In this document: in pieces, positions 8,123-17,188 of the stretch
Position numbering within the stretch: the stretch's first letter is position 1
How the letters are laid out: each line of letters begins with the position of its first letter
Source: Fuerstiella sp041398845
Lineage (GTDB): Bacteria; Planctomycetota; Planctomycetia; Planctomycetales; Planctomycetaceae
NCBI GenBank assembly: GCA_041398845.1
Contig: JAWKTZ010000017.1
Span: forward strand, 62,001 to 126,000
DNA: 64,000 nt
Reading direction: 5' to 3'
Made by a program: the position numbers and the translations under genes
Notes under the pieces: generated by a model
The model's input: the letters and a program-made list of their open reading frames with translations, nothing else
What the model was told of the DNA's origin: nothing
Databases searched by the model: none

Positions 8123-10414
8123 TTACGAATTCACCATGGAACGTTGTTTGGTGGAACGCTGAATTTCCTGACGGTAGCCGTAGGTCTGACGCTGGAAATC
8201 CGAATCCGATCCGACCATGACCGCACCCAGCAACGGCACCTGCAGACTTCGCAGTGAGTCACGGCTTTGCGCCACATAGGGGATTCGGCTGTAGTCCTTG
8301 CGAGTCGACAGCAGCACGATGTCCGCGTTCTGGGCCAGCATGGATGGTTCCGCAACAAACAGCAGCGGCGATGTGTCGATTACAACGAAATCGAAATTCG
8401 ACTTCAGCATATCAATGAGTGAACGTCCGCCGTCCGCCGACAGTTTCTGCAGCACCGTGTGGTCAATCTGACCGGCCGCGATAAAGTCCAGACCGTCTGC
8501 CGATGTCGCCTGACAGACGTCCTTCAACGAGGCTTCACCGCGAAGATATTCACAGATGCCGGGTCCTTCCTGCCCATCCATCATGATGTGAGCGGAAGGC
8601 CGCCGGAAGTCGCAGTCCACAATGGCCACTCGTTTGCCTGATCGAGCCAGGCTGGCAGCCAACTGACACGATACGGTCGTCTTGCCCTCATTGGCTGATG
8701 CACTGGTGATCAGAATCGACGCCGAACGACTGGGGTCAATGTGTCGCATCAGGTACGTGCGAACCACGTCCATCGATTCAATGACCGCTCGATTCCATTC
8801 GTCATAGTCGACCTTGCCGGCAAAAATGCCCAGACCCAGCAGACCGCCCTTGTCAGGTGACGGAATGGCACCGATCAGTCGCAGGTTCACCGCATTGGCA
8901 ATATCGGATGTGGAACCGACTCGATGAGAAAACCATTCATACATCGTGAAGCCGGCAATCACGACGAACAAAGTTCCGAAGCCACCCAGGAAGGCGGCCT
9001 GAGTTCGCGCCTTGACATTGCGTTTTTCGGGAACGTTGGCTTCCTGAACAACGCTGACTCGTTGAGGTGCTTCCAGTTCCAGAATTCGATTCTGGATCTC
9101 GCGAGCCATCTCTTTGCGAGAGTCTGCCATGATCACGATGCGTTCTTTTTCACGTTCGAGTTCAATCAGCTTTTCGCCCAGAAGTTCGGAACGTTCTCTG
9201 GCCGCCTGCATTTCTGATTCCAGTTTCAGCTTTTGCTTGGTCAGGTATTCGTAGCGTGACATGCTGACTGACGGACCGCCGGGAATATCAGTTCGGGAAC
9301 CGTTCAGTTGAGCCTTGAGTTCGCGTTCCTGCTGACGGAGTGCCAGCAGGTCCGGGTGGTTCATATTTCGGCTGGCCGCCATGAACTGCCGAATCTGGAA
9401 CTGAACCTGCATCAGGTGCCGCTGCATCAGCGAGGCAGGATCTGCGGCCGTCGGCGTCACGGGCAGCGGGCTCTTGCTGCTGCCGAGGCCGATATTCGGC
9501 AGGGCACTGGCCATCTGATCCGGCGACATTCCCCGTTCCTTCAGGTAGGCTCGCAGCGCCTCTTCTTCACGAATGTCTGCGTTGATGTCGCGAAGTTCCG
9601 ACTGCAGTTCCCGCAACTGCTGGTGGAGCAGATCCTGAGACTGCACGGCCGCTTTGGAATCGCCGGTGCCCAGTTCTTCCGCCAGACGATCAATGCGATC
9701 TTCATTCTTGGTGACCAGTTCGTCCAGTTCCTTGAAGTCGCTTTTCATCTTCTGCAGCGTCTTGACTCGTTCATTCCGTTCGTTGTAGACAACTTCATCC
9801 AGATAAACGTCCTTAACGGCGTTCACCACAGCGGCAAGATCTTCGGGGAACTCACCGGCCAGAGTAATCCGGACAAATTCGGGGCTGAAGTCGGACTCCA
9901 CTTCGAGTTCCTCTTCCAGCCATTCAACGGGATACTTCATGCCCCGCAGCAGACGCGTTTCCTTGATGCCGTCCATTCGCAAAGCGGATGTCAGCACCGG
10001 ACGCGATTTCATGTAGTTCATCTGCGAGTCACGGTAGGTCAGAAACTCGGAACTCTTTTCCTTGGTTTCTGCGACAACCGTCTGCGCGAACTGTTCAATC
10101 TTCAGCAGCGCGGATGATTCATATTCCGCCGGAACCGTCTGCCACATCAGAGCTCCCACCAGAGCGGCTGCTGGAATGGCCACAGCAAGAGTCGGAATCC
10201 AGCGGCGTCGAAACGCGTCAAGGATTCCCCAGAACGTCACGGGTCGATCGGTGCCGTTGCCGCCAGGCGAAGGACTGCCGGACGGACGACTGCTGATTCG
10301 CTGAACGGGAGATGTTGAGGTGACCGTGCCAGTCACCGGAAAGCCGTTAACGGGTGGCGTAAACTGGCCATTCGGTGATTGTGGAGTGTTCGAATTCATA
10401 AGAGGGCGGTGCAT
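8123..10414 (-). CDS. Polysaccharide co-polymerase/tyrosine autokinase (Wzc/BY-kinase)
   Basis: A 763-residue protein (758 if the in-frame ATG at 10399 is used). It has a proline-rich cytoplasmic N-terminus, a membrane span near residues 72-93, a long periplasmic Wzz region with coiled coil (about 210-450), a second span near 473-492, and a BY-kinase ATPase domain. The ATPase shows Walker A ITSASANEGKTT (569-580), Walker A' VAIVDCDFRRP (596-606) and Walker B FVVIDTSP (676-683). Such proteins control polymer length and export by cycles of tyrosine autophosphorylation. The C-terminal tail has only one or two tyrosines, fewer than the usual cluster. It is the first gene of the operon, and all downstream genes follow on the same strand. 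Confidence 0.92.
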   Translation of the reverse strand: MHRPLMNSNTPQSPNGQFTPPVNGFPVTGTVTSTSPVQRISSRPSGSPSPGGNGTDRPVTFWGILDAFRRRWIPTLAVAIPAAALVGALMWQTVPAEYESSALLKIEQFAQTVVAETKEKSSEFLTYRDSQMNYMKSRPVLTSALRMDGIKETRLLRGMKYPVEWLEEELEVESDFSPEFVRITLAGEFPEDLAAVVNAVKDVYLDEVVYNERNERVKTLQKMKSDFKELDELVTKNEDRIDRLAEELGTGDSKAAVQSQDLLHQQLRELQSELRDINADIREEEALRAYLKERGMSPDQMASALPNIGLGSSKSPLPVTPTAADPASLMQRHLMQVQFQIRQFMAASRNMNHPDLLALRQQERELKAQLNGSRTDIPGGPSVSMSRYEYLTKQKLKLESEMQAARERSELLGEKLIELEREKERIVIMADSRKEMAREIQNRILELEAPQRVSVVQEANVPEKRNVKARTQAAFLGGFGTLFVVIAGFTMYEWFSHRVGSTSDIANAVNLRLIGAIPSPDKGGLLGLGIFAGKVDYDEWNRAVIESMDVVRTYLMRHIDPSRSASILITSASANEGKTTVSCQLAASLARSGKRVAIVDCDFRRPSAHIMMDGQEGPGICEYLRGEASLKDVCQATSADGLDFIAAGQIDHTVLQKLSADGGRSLIDMLKSNFDFVVIDTSPLLFVAEPSMLAQNADIVLLSTRKDYSRIPYVAQSRDSLRSLQVPLLGAVMVGSDSDFQRQTYGYRQEIQRSTKQRSMVNS

Positions 10415-11106
10415 TCTTCGTAGAAAGGTTCCGTTTCAGACTTGCTTCACAGGAGATGTGGTTCAGGAATTCCAATGGAACGAAGACCCGTCACGGCCAT
10501 CGCCGGAACAGATCGAGATCTCTGATTGTGACGTTTGGGGACTGCCCATAAGATGTCCCCATTGGGTGATCTGTAGCTCACAGAATTCCATGGGGACGAA
10601 AAAAGGCAACAGTTGATTCGTTTGAAGGACAGAAAAACGACCGGCCCGATGCGTTACCACGATTCAAACGCGGCCGTTGTTTCAGAACAGAATAACTGAT
10701 GCGAATACGCTACGATTTGAGCCTGTATCCGCCGTCCGCATTCGATTTCGACCCACAGAATCTCTGGATGCCGCAACACTCAGGCGCGAGGATGCGGATC
10801 TGTTGACGAATGGCAACATGAAACAGGGGTCGAACGCAAGACCCACCCATGGAAGACCAGGCACGAACAGTCAGAACGCAGAGACTACAGCGGTTATAAC
10901 GATTCTGCCGACAGCAACGCCTGGGGTAATTGCGCTGAAACTCAGAGGCAACCGTGATCCCGCAAATGTCCGCTTTCGTCGCCCGCCGCACGTCGTTCAG
11001 AAAACAACCCGACGGCAGCAAGCTGGAAAACGAACTCAGCACATGCCAGACTTCGGGTTCCGCCATCCCGTCTGACTGATTTTTCCTGCCAACGCACGAC
11101 GCACAC
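10415..11106. other. Long intergenic region between divergent genes
   Basis: This 692-bp stretch separates the polysaccharide operon (leftward) from the YeiH-type exporter gene (rightward) and must contain both promoters. Several short open frames are present but none shows recognisable protein motifs or a good ribosome site. The only clear structure is the cluster of GGGGAC/GTCCCC inverted repeats at 10537-10597, listed separately. Confidence 0.6.
10537..10597. repeat. Cluster of GGGGAC/GTCCCC inverted repeats
   Basis: Three arms alternate in orientation: GGGGAC at 10537-10542, GTCCCCAT at 10555-10562 and ATGGGGAC at 10590-10597. The middle arm can pair with either the left arm (6 bp, 12-nt loop) or the right arm (8 bp, 27-nt loop), so two mutually exclusive hairpins are possible. 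The same core occurs at the ends of the 34366-35381 element and at 42625-42630. It could be a REP-like remnant or a regulatory structure upstream of the polysaccharide operon. Confidence 0.6.
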
Positions 11107-12573
11107 ATGACCACTGAACCGACTCCCTGTTCGACCCCGACTCCATCTTCCGACAACGCCGCGCCATCCGGTCTGCTGTTTCACATGAGAACGTCGGAAG
11201 ACTGGTGGGCCATCTGGTGCGGCGGCCTGCTGCTGTCGCTGGTGTTTCTGGCAGTCTGGCTGAACCGACCCGCTGACATCGCGGATCAGATTCAGGCTGG
11301 AGAAACCGTCACGGTTTCGAATCCGCTGAAACCGTGGATCGCCAAACCCGGATCATGGAGCGACCAGCCCGGTGATGCCTTCCTGAAGTCGGCGGCTGGT
11401 GAATCCAAAGCGGTCAACAACATTCCCGGGATCCTGGGAACGTTCGTCATCATCGCTCTGCTGTTTGGCGTGGCCATGAAAATTCGAGGACAGTCGGTCG
11501 CCGCCTTTCTGACGGCGTTTCCGGTTGTGTTTCTTCTGGCAACCGTGGCCTACGCCATGTCCGAGCACACCGTCATTAAAAGCTACAACCTGGAATTTGC
11601 GCTGTGGGCGCTGCTGGTGGGCCTTGTGATCAGCAACACCATCGGCACGCCGGCGTTTCTGAAGCCGGCGGTGCTGACCGAGTTCTACATCAAGACCGGC
11701 CTGGTGCTGCTCGGCGCCGAGGTGCTGATGTCACGTCTGCTGGCTCTGGGAATTCCCGGTGTCTTTGTCGCGTGGGTGGTGACTCCCATTGTGCTGATCA
11801 GCACCTACATCTTCGGCCAGAAAGTGCTGAAGATGGAATCGCGTTCGCTGAACATGGTGATTTCGGCAGACATGTCCGTGTGCGGTGTTTCTGCCGCGAT
11901 CGCGACAGCCGCCGCGTGCAAGGCAAAGAAGGAAGAACTGTCGCTGGCCATCGGGATGTCACTTAGCTTTACCGTCGTGATGATGATTGTGATGCCCATG
12001 TTCATCAAGTGGACAGGCATGAATGACATCGTGGGCGGAGCCTGGCTGGGAGGCACCATTGATTCCACCGGAGCTGTGGCCGCCGCCGGGGCAGCTCTTG
12101 GTGATCAGGCCCTGAACGTTGCCGCGACGGTAAAAATGATTCAGAACATTCTGATCGGAGTCACGGCCTTCTGCGTTGCCGTCTACTGGACCGCAGGAGT
12201 GGAACCGGGAGAAACCGGAGGCAAGCCCAACGCAATGGAAATCTGGAACCGCTTTCCGAAGTTTGTTCTGGGTTTCGTACTGGCGTCGATCGTTTATTCG
12301 ATCATGCACAGTCAACTGACGGCGGGGTCGGAACTGGTGAACGCAACCACCGGAGTCACCAAAACGATTCGCGGCTGGTTCTTCTGCCTTGCCTTTGTCA
12401 GCATCGGACTGGACACCAATTTTCGAGCTTTGCTGCCATATCTGAAGGGGGGCAAGCCCCTTGTGCTGTACGTTTGCGGTCAGACTTTAAATCTGTGCCT
12501 GACTCTGTTCATGGCATGGCTGATGTTCAGCGTTGTGTTTAAAGACATGGTTCAGGAAATGATGAAGTCGTAG
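11107..12573 (+). CDS. YeiH-family putative sulfate exporter
   Basis: A 488-residue polytopic membrane protein of the UPF0324/YeiH family (Cons_hypoth698), members of which are annotated as putative sulfate or sulfonate exporters. At least ten hydrophobic segments are present. Family-typical segments are TGLVLLGAEVLMSRLL, SVCGVSAAIATAAACKAKKEE and the inverted-repeat counterpart GGTIDSTGAVAAAGAALG, and near the end CLAFVSIGLDTNF. The first 26 residues are polar, and an ATG at 11185 is an alternative start. The region of about 60 residues after the first helix is longer than in the E. coli protein. The serine acetyltransferase gene lies nearby, which is compatible with a role in sulfur metabolism but does not prove it. 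Confidence 0.85.
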   Translation: MTTEPTPCSTPTPSSDNAAPSGLLFHMRTSEDWWAIWCGGLLLSLVFLAVWLNRPADIADQIQAGETVTVSNPLKPWIAKPGSWSDQPGDAFLKSAAGESKAVNNIPGILGTFVIIALLFGVAMKIRGQSVAAFLTAFPVVFLLATVAYAMSEHTVIKSYNLEFALWALLVGLVISNTIGTPAFLKPAVLTEFYIKTGLVLLGAEVLMSRLLALGIPGVFVAWVVTPIVLISTYIFGQKVLKMESRSLNMVISADMSVCGVSAAIATAAACKAKKEELSLAIGMSLSFTVVMMIVMPMFIKWTGMNDIVGGAWLGGTIDSTGAVAAAGAALGDQALNVAATVKMIQNILIGVTAFCVAVYWTAGVEPGETGGKPNAMEIWNRFPKFVLGFVLASIVYSIMHSQLTAGSELVNATTGVTKTIRGWFFCLAFVSIGLDTNFRALLPYLKGGKPLVLYVCGQTLNLCLTLFMAWLMFSVVFKDMVQEMMKS

Positions 12574-12645
12574 AACGGGAACACTGTCGGCTGACGACTC
12601 GCATATCCGAGACTGAACAGCCCGGTGCGACAACAGGATTTTTGA

Positions 12646-12885
12646 ATGGACCAGCTCGCCAAAGACACCAACCGCTCCCGCGATTCTCTGCGGCTGCTGC
12701 TCGCGACGGGAGCGTTATGTGTTGTCTGGCTGATCATCCTGCCGTGGTGGGCTCATCGTCCCGCGATGGATGAACAACTCCGCTTTCTGAAAGAACGCGG
12801 GATTGATCCCAGCGCCATGTTTTATACGGAACTGGAAGCAATGGAACCGATTCTGCAGCGTCTGGAATCGCGACGCAAAGACTGA
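12646..12885 (+). CDS. Small single-span membrane protein
   Basis: A 79-residue protein with one hydrophobic segment (about residues 18-34, LLLATGALCVVWLIILP) followed by a charged helix-forming tail. An AGGA sequence lies 9 bp before the ATG. It is 72 bp downstream of the YeiH-type gene on the same strand and is probably co-transcribed. I know no function; it could be an accessory subunit of the exporter, but that is inferred from position only. Confidence 0.65.
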   Translation: MDQLAKDTNRSRDSLRLLLATGALCVVWLIILPWWAHRPAMDEQLRFLKERGIDPSAMFYTELEAMEPILQRLESRRKD

Positions 12886-12912
12886 CGGGCTGCCGGTTGA
12901 CTGTCGGATATC

Positions 12913-13719
12913 TCAGATATCAATGCCGTGATTCATGTCCAGAGACGGTTCAGCGCTTTCCGGACGGCCGACCAGAACGGCGGGAATACCGGCATACGTA
13001 CAATGCGGCGGCACGTTGGTCAGCACAACGCTGCCCGCGCCGATTTTGGCTCCTTCACCAATTTCCACATTGCCCAGAATTTTTGCTCCGGCACCGATCA
13101 GCACACAGCGCCGAACCTTTGGATGACGATCGCCCGTTTCTTTACCGGTTCCCCCCAACGTCACTTCGTGCAGCATCGAAACGTTGTCATCGACAACGGC
13201 CGTTTCACCAATGACAACGGATGTTGCATGGTCCATCAGCACGCCTTGACCAATTCTTGCCGCCGGATGAATGTCGACACTGAAACCTTCCGAAATCAGA
13301 TTCTGCAGATGTGTCGCCAGCAGTCGCCGATCGTCATTCCACAGCCAGTGAGCCACTCGATAAGCGGCCAATGCATGAATGCCCTTCAGATACAGCAGGG
13401 GAACAAGGCAACAGTTGACCGCCGGATCTCGTTCACGCACGGCAAAAATATCGGCCTTGACTGCTTCACCGATGCCCGGATCGGCAGTTAATGCCGCATC
13501 GATAATTTCCCGCAACTGCATGCCGCGCAGTGATCCGAAGTCCAGCTTGCCGGCAAGATGGAAGCTCAATGCGTCCTCAAACCGGTCGTGATTCAGAATT
13601 GTGGCGTGCAGAAAACTGGCCAGCATCGGTTCGTCTTCGACATGATGCTGAGCCGTTTCCCGAATCGACTGCCAGACGCAGAGGGTGGCAGCGGGCTGGG
13701 GTTGAACCACAGTGGACAT
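12913..13719 (-). CDS. cysE: Serine O-acetyltransferase
   Basis: The enzyme makes O-acetylserine from serine and acetyl-CoA, the first committed step of cysteine synthesis in the cytoplasm. The protein has 268 residues from the chosen ATG at 13719; the frame extends 35 codons further upstream without recognisable content. The N-terminal half is the helical SATase domain, including the DPAVNCCLVPLLYLKG segment. The C-terminal half is a left-handed beta-helix of hexapeptide repeats with GFSVDIHPAARIGQGVLMDH, the active-site region VSMLHEVTLGGTGKETGDRHP and the IGAGAKILGNVEIG repeats. The gene converges on the small membrane protein gene, with 27 bp between stop codons. Confidence 0.93.
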   Translation of the reverse strand: MSTVVQPQPAATLCVWQSIRETAQHHVEDEPMLASFLHATILNHDRFEDALSFHLAGKLDFGSLRGMQLREIIDAALTADPGIGEAVKADIFAVRERDPAVNCCLVPLLYLKGIHALAAYRVAHWLWNDDRRLLATHLQNLISEGFSVDIHPAARIGQGVLMDHATSVVIGETAVVDDNVSMLHEVTLGGTGKETGDRHPKVRRCVLIGAGAKILGNVEIGEGAKIGAGSVVLTNVPPHCTYAGIPAVLVGRPESAEPSLDMNHGIDI

Positions 13720-14028
13720 AACAGGCTCACCGAGCAGAAACGGAGAAGCAGAAACGGAGAATACGGATGGTGGGAAAACTGAGCATGTTCGGCAGGACGA
13801 ACGATCGTCACCATTCGTCGTCACAGATTCTGACTCTCAGAGTCGGAATCGGTCGTGCAGAAACCGTGATCATCAGCCACAATCTGGCGAAATCAAGGGC
13901 CGGTCCGTACAATTCTGTCAGGGATTCCCGAAGATCCGCTCGCGATGGCCACAATTGACTGCGGTGATATTCGAACTCAGGCAAATTCGACACCAACACA
14001 ATTCCACACCAACTGTAGAGGTTCCGAC
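13720..14028. other. Intergenic region between divergent genes
   Basis: This 309-bp region lies between cysE (leftward) and an exported protein gene (rightward). Frames that extend both neighbours into it lack conserved content. No clear hairpin or promoter could be assigned. Confidence 0.5.
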
Positions 14029-14535
14029 ATGACAACAACCAACTGGCGACTGTTTTTCGTTTTTACTCTGGGAGTGGTTCTGGGAGCAGGAGCCATGCTG
14101 CTGAAACCTGGCGAGCCGGTTCGAGCGGCGGCAGCGAACAGCAACGATAAGTTTTCGATGACCACCGTTCCGGTGACAAACACCTTCGGTGACACCGAAG
14201 TGGTGTTCATCCTTGACCATCTGACCGGCCTGTTGCGAGGCGGTCTGATTTCCATTCAGACGGGGAAATTCACGTTCATTTATGAACACAACGTGGCCGT
14301 CGACTTCAATCTGAATCCGGCAACTCCCGAGCCGAAGTATTCGATCGTAGGTGGTCCCGCGAACCTGCGTTCCAGCGGTGGAGTGACTCCGGCAAATGGA
14401 CTGTTATACGTGGCCGAACTGACGTCCGGTACGGTCGTGGCATACGGTCTGGCGGCGCCGCGTGGTCAGGGGGCCAAAGGAGTCATTCCACTGGTTCCCG
14501 TTGACGCCTTCCCTTTCCGTGAAGCGTCGCGCTAA
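14029..14535 (+). CDS. Exported or membrane-anchored protein of unknown function
   Basis: A 168-residue protein starting at ATG 14029, preceded by GAGG at suitable distance. The N-terminus WRLFFVFTLGVVLGAGAMLL is a signal peptide or anchor. The rest is a compact domain with FILDHLTGLLRGGLIS and TFIYEHNVAVDFNL, followed by a Gly/Ala/Pro-rich segment with LLYVAELTSGTVVAYGLAAP. The pattern of short beta strands suggests a small beta-rich periplasmic protein. I do not recognise a named family. A hairpin follows the stop codon. Confidence 0.75.
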   Translation: MTTTNWRLFFVFTLGVVLGAGAMLLKPGEPVRAAAANSNDKFSMTTVPVTNTFGDTEVVFILDHLTGLLRGGLISIQTGKFTFIYEHNVAVDFNLNPATPEPKYSIVGGPANLRSSGGVTPANGLLYVAELTSGTVVAYGLAAPRGQGAKGVIPLVPVDAFPFREASR

Positions 14536-14563
14536 GTCATTTGCCAAAGGCGTGGAATAAGAT

Positions 14564-14590
14564 TCGGTCGGATCCACTGGACCCGACCGA
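14564..14590. terminator. Hairpin between convergent genes
   Basis: Arms 14564-14575 and 14579-14590 pair over 12 positions with one A/C mismatch around a 3-nt loop (TCGGTCGG is the start of the left arm). It sits between the stop codons of two convergent genes, so it may terminate both. No T-run follows, so an intrinsic terminator function is uncertain. Confidence 0.5.
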
Positions 14591-14599
14591 TCGATTCGT

Positions 14600-15160
14600 T
14601 CATCCCGCCGACCTGCGACTCGGCATGGACTCTGAGTCCGGACTTAATGTCGCGGCGGTTGTTGTGGGCAGCGGCCGGTCACTGGCGTGCATCAGACGGT
14701 CGAACTCAGCATCGTCGAACGTTGCCGCAGCCGTTGCCATGACACCGAATCCTCCGCCCAGCAGCATCAGCCCGATGATCATACACACGGCCACGGCGGG
14801 CAATGACAGCCGTCCGTTCGCCCCCGCACTTTGCAATGCTCCCAACGCCACCGTCAACATCAGGGCAATCCCGCTCGTCGCAAACAGCAATCCCGTTGCG
14901 AAACGCCGCTTGTTCATCGGTCGTGCCGGGCATGGTGGCGGAGTGACTGCAGGAACCATCAGCAACGGAGCCACGTCCTGGCATTCATCCGCTTCGATGG
15001 CAAACGGGTTGCTGTCGTCGGACAGGCGGTAGAGATCCTGCCCCGGCGACTCGTCCGTCCAGACAGCGTTCTGAAATGGCACGCTGGCGGAATCAGAGTC
15101 AGACGTCGGCAGAGTGTCCACGTCCAACTGTTGAGTGGTTTGATTGGATAAGTTGTCCAT
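14600..15160 (-). CDS. Membrane protein with two predicted spans, unknown function
   Basis: A 186-residue protein starting at ATG 15160, with GGAGA just upstream; the frame extends further but the extra residues look spurious. The first 80 residues are acidic and polar. Two hydrophobic segments follow, FATGLLFATSGIALMLTVAL and AVAVCMIIGLMLLGGGFGVMA, close enough to form a hairpin. A proline-containing stretch MVPAVTPPPCPARPMNKRR precedes the first. The C-terminus is polar. No family was recognised. It is read toward the exported-protein gene at 14029 with a hairpin between them. Confidence 0.7.
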   Translation of the reverse strand: MDNLSNQTTQQLDVDTLPTSDSDSASVPFQNAVWTDESPGQDLYRLSDDSNPFAIEADECQDVAPLLMVPAVTPPPCPARPMNKRRFATGLLFATSGIALMLTVALGALQSAGANGRLSLPAVAVCMIIGLMLLGGGFGVMATAAATFDDAEFDRLMHASDRPLPTTTAATLSPDSESMPSRRSAG

Positions 15161-15482
15161 TGTGAATCTCCGTGTTGCCGTGACTGAAGTCCCTGTGCCG
15201 CAGAATGAAATCTGCGACGTCCACAGCTCAGACAACGTGACAGGATTGCGGTCGGTTCAGAAAATCCGTCCAGGATTTCTGTCTGAGCAGCGAATGGACC
15301 GATCAAACTGCTGCGCAACCTGATGAGCCGTAAGGTTTTGCATCGCGAACGGATTTTTTTCGGGATTCCGAGCAATTCCGTTAAGGATTGTCCGCACGTG
15401 GCGAATGACCTCATGGAGAACGGTTGATCCGTTCAGAACGTGTGTGTTTCCCGCGACAGAAGGTTTTCCCAGGAGCGTTACG
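15161..15482. other. Intergenic region between divergent genes
   Basis: This 322-bp region separates the leftward two-span membrane protein from the rightward coiled-coil protein and presumably holds both promoters. I found no convincing gene or long inverted repeat in it. The AGGAG at 15471-15475 is the ribosome site for the gene at 15483. Confidence 0.5.
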
Positions 15483-16301
15483 ATGTTGAAGAAAATGATT
15501 TATGGAACCATGGCTGCCTCCGTACTGGCAGGCTTTATTTTTGGAACGGACGTCTTTAGTTATGCCAACACCGCCTGCAACAACGTGCGGGATGCGGTGA
15601 AGTCGGAGATTACTCCGGAATTTGAAATCGATCGCATTCGTAACGAGATCGATCAGTTAATGCCTGAGATTCGACAGCATATGACCGTTGTCGCCGAACA
15701 AAGCGTCGATCTGAAGGACCTGGAACGATCGATCGCCAGCAAGGAAGAAAAGCTGGTGAAGCAGAAAGACGCCATTCTGGCACTGCGGAGCGATCTGGCC
15801 GGACAACGCGACAGCTTCACGTATCGACATGTGTCGTATTCTCGCAGCGAAGTCGAAGCCGATCTGGCTGATCGCTTTGAAGCCTATCGCCTGAGCGAAG
15901 AGGGCCTGGTGCGTGACCGGCAGATTCTGGAAGCTCAGAAGCAGACATTGCGAGCCAATCAGAAAAAACTGGACAGTATGCTCGGGCGCAAACAGGATCT
16001 GTCTGTGCAGGTCTCGCGTCTGGAAGCTCGTTTGAAGACCATTCAGGCCACCGAAGCGGTCAACAGCATCGAAGTGGATGATTCGAAGCTGAGCCACGTC
16101 GAAAGCATGATTAAGGACCTGAATCGAGCACTCGATGTCCGTGAATCCCTGCTGGAAACTGAGGGCAATGTGCTGGGACGAATCCCCGTCGAAGATGATG
16201 GCATCGATCTGCATACGGATGTGGTGAGCGAAATTGACCGCCACTTCGGCCTGAAAGGCGAGGATTCTGCGGCCACGGCTGAGATTGCCAAATCGCTGTA
16301 A
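15483..16301 (+). CDS. Membrane-anchored coiled-coil protein
   Basis: A 272-residue protein starting at ATG 15483, with AGGAG 7 bp upstream. The N-terminus MLKKMIYGTMAASVLAGFIF is a signal anchor, after which nearly the whole protein is alpha-helical coiled coil with heptad-like patterns (about residues 40-215), then a polar tail. The segment with IDRIRNEIDQLMPEI and a cluster of Glu/Lys heptads recalls PspA-like or chromosome-scaffold helices. I have seen closely similar architecture in other planctomycetes, but no function is established as far as I know. A strong intrinsic terminator follows at 16400. Confidence 0.78.
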   Translation: MLKKMIYGTMAASVLAGFIFGTDVFSYANTACNNVRDAVKSEITPEFEIDRIRNEIDQLMPEIRQHMTVVAEQSVDLKDLERSIASKEEKLVKQKDAILALRSDLAGQRDSFTYRHVSYSRSEVEADLADRFEAYRLSEEGLVRDRQILEAQKQTLRANQKKLDSMLGRKQDLSVQVSRLEARLKTIQATEAVNSIEVDDSKLSHVESMIKDLNRALDVRESLLETEGNVLGRIPVEDDGIDLHTDVVSEIDRHFGLKGEDSAATAEIAKSL

Positions 16302-16399
16302 GTCACCGGACGGGTTGTCTGGCCAGGCTTTCGACAGCAGGGAATCTGTCGGGGAACCGGGACACACACGAATTCGCCGGACACCCAACATCATCCAAT

Positions 16400-16434
16400 G
16401 CTCCGAACTCGTCCTGCGGGTTCGGAGCTTTTTT
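16400..16434 (+). terminator. Rho-independent terminator
   Basis: A 9-bp perfect stem (GCTCCGAAC at 16400-16408 with GTTCGGAGC at 16420-16428) encloses an 11-nt loop and is followed directly by six T residues (16429-16434). It lies about 100 bp after the stop codon of the coiled-coil protein gene. This is the clearest intrinsic terminator in the window. Confidence 0.88.
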
Positions 16435-16522
16435 CAGACAATCCCGCCAGTTTCTGTGATCCACAAAGAAGCTGCGAACGTAGAGGCTGCCTGAAAATGC
16501 TTCTCAATGACTGACAGACACT

Positions 16523-17188
16523 ATGAATTCCGGCACACTTCAAACTTCATCGTCTCAATCTTCTCTGGCCATGACCGGCAGGAATCGCGCAGTGATGTCG
16601 TGTCGCCGTTACATACTGTGGATTGACGGAGTCGGAGCATTTCAGCTATGCACGGGTGATCGCTTTGTGCTTGGAGCTCCCTCATTCGAAAACCGGTCCG
16701 CCGACATCGCGCTGGTTGCAAATGTTTCACGAAAACACGCCACGATCTCACGACACCGCGACGCATGGCGTCTGGAAGCTCACCACAACACTCGTGTCGC
16801 CGGTCAGCCGGTCTCTGGATCGGTTGTGCTGAAGAGTGGCGACGAGATCTGTCCGGCTGAACGTGTTAAGCTGGGGTTTCGTGTTCCGAGTGCGTTAAGT
16901 TCATCGGCCGTCATCGATTTTGAAAGCGATCATCGACCATCCTACAGTGTGGACGGTATCATACTGATGGCAGATCATTGTCTGCTGGGGCCCCGATCCG
17001 ATCACCATGTCTGGTGTCGACACTGGCCGGACATGGTCGTCCTGTTCTGTCAGGATGGACAGTTGCTGTGCCGATCAAAGTCCGCACTGGCCATTGATGA
17101 GGTTGATATCAGGGAATCCGGCATTCTGCGTCACGGTTCGGTGGTGACGTCAGATGACATCCGGTTTCGAGTGGAAGAAATGACATAG
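16523..17188 (+). CDS. FHA-domain protein
   Basis: A 221-residue protein. Residues about 45-120 form an FHA (forkhead-associated) domain, which binds phosphothreonine: the core is FVLGAPS, then VSRKHATISR (the conserved Ser-Arg-x-His phosphopeptide-binding motif) and a loop with HHNTRVAGQPV. The C-terminal half (about 130-220) repeats a similar beta-rich pattern but lacks the SRxH motif. It lies about 100 bp upstream of a Ser/Thr kinase gene on the same strand, a common pairing in which the FHA protein reads the kinase's phosphorylation. ATGs at residues 17 and 25 are alternative starts. Confidence 0.82.
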   Translation: MNSGTLQTSSSQSSLAMTGRNRAVMSCRRYILWIDGVGAFQLCTGDRFVLGAPSFENRSADIALVANVSRKHATISRHRDAWRLEAHHNTRVAGQPVSGSVVLKSGDEICPAERVKLGFRVPSALSSSAVIDFESDHRPSYSVDGIILMADHCLLGPRSDHHVWCRHWPDMVVLFCQDGQLLCRSKSALAIDEVDIRESGILRHGSVVTSDDIRFRVEEMT

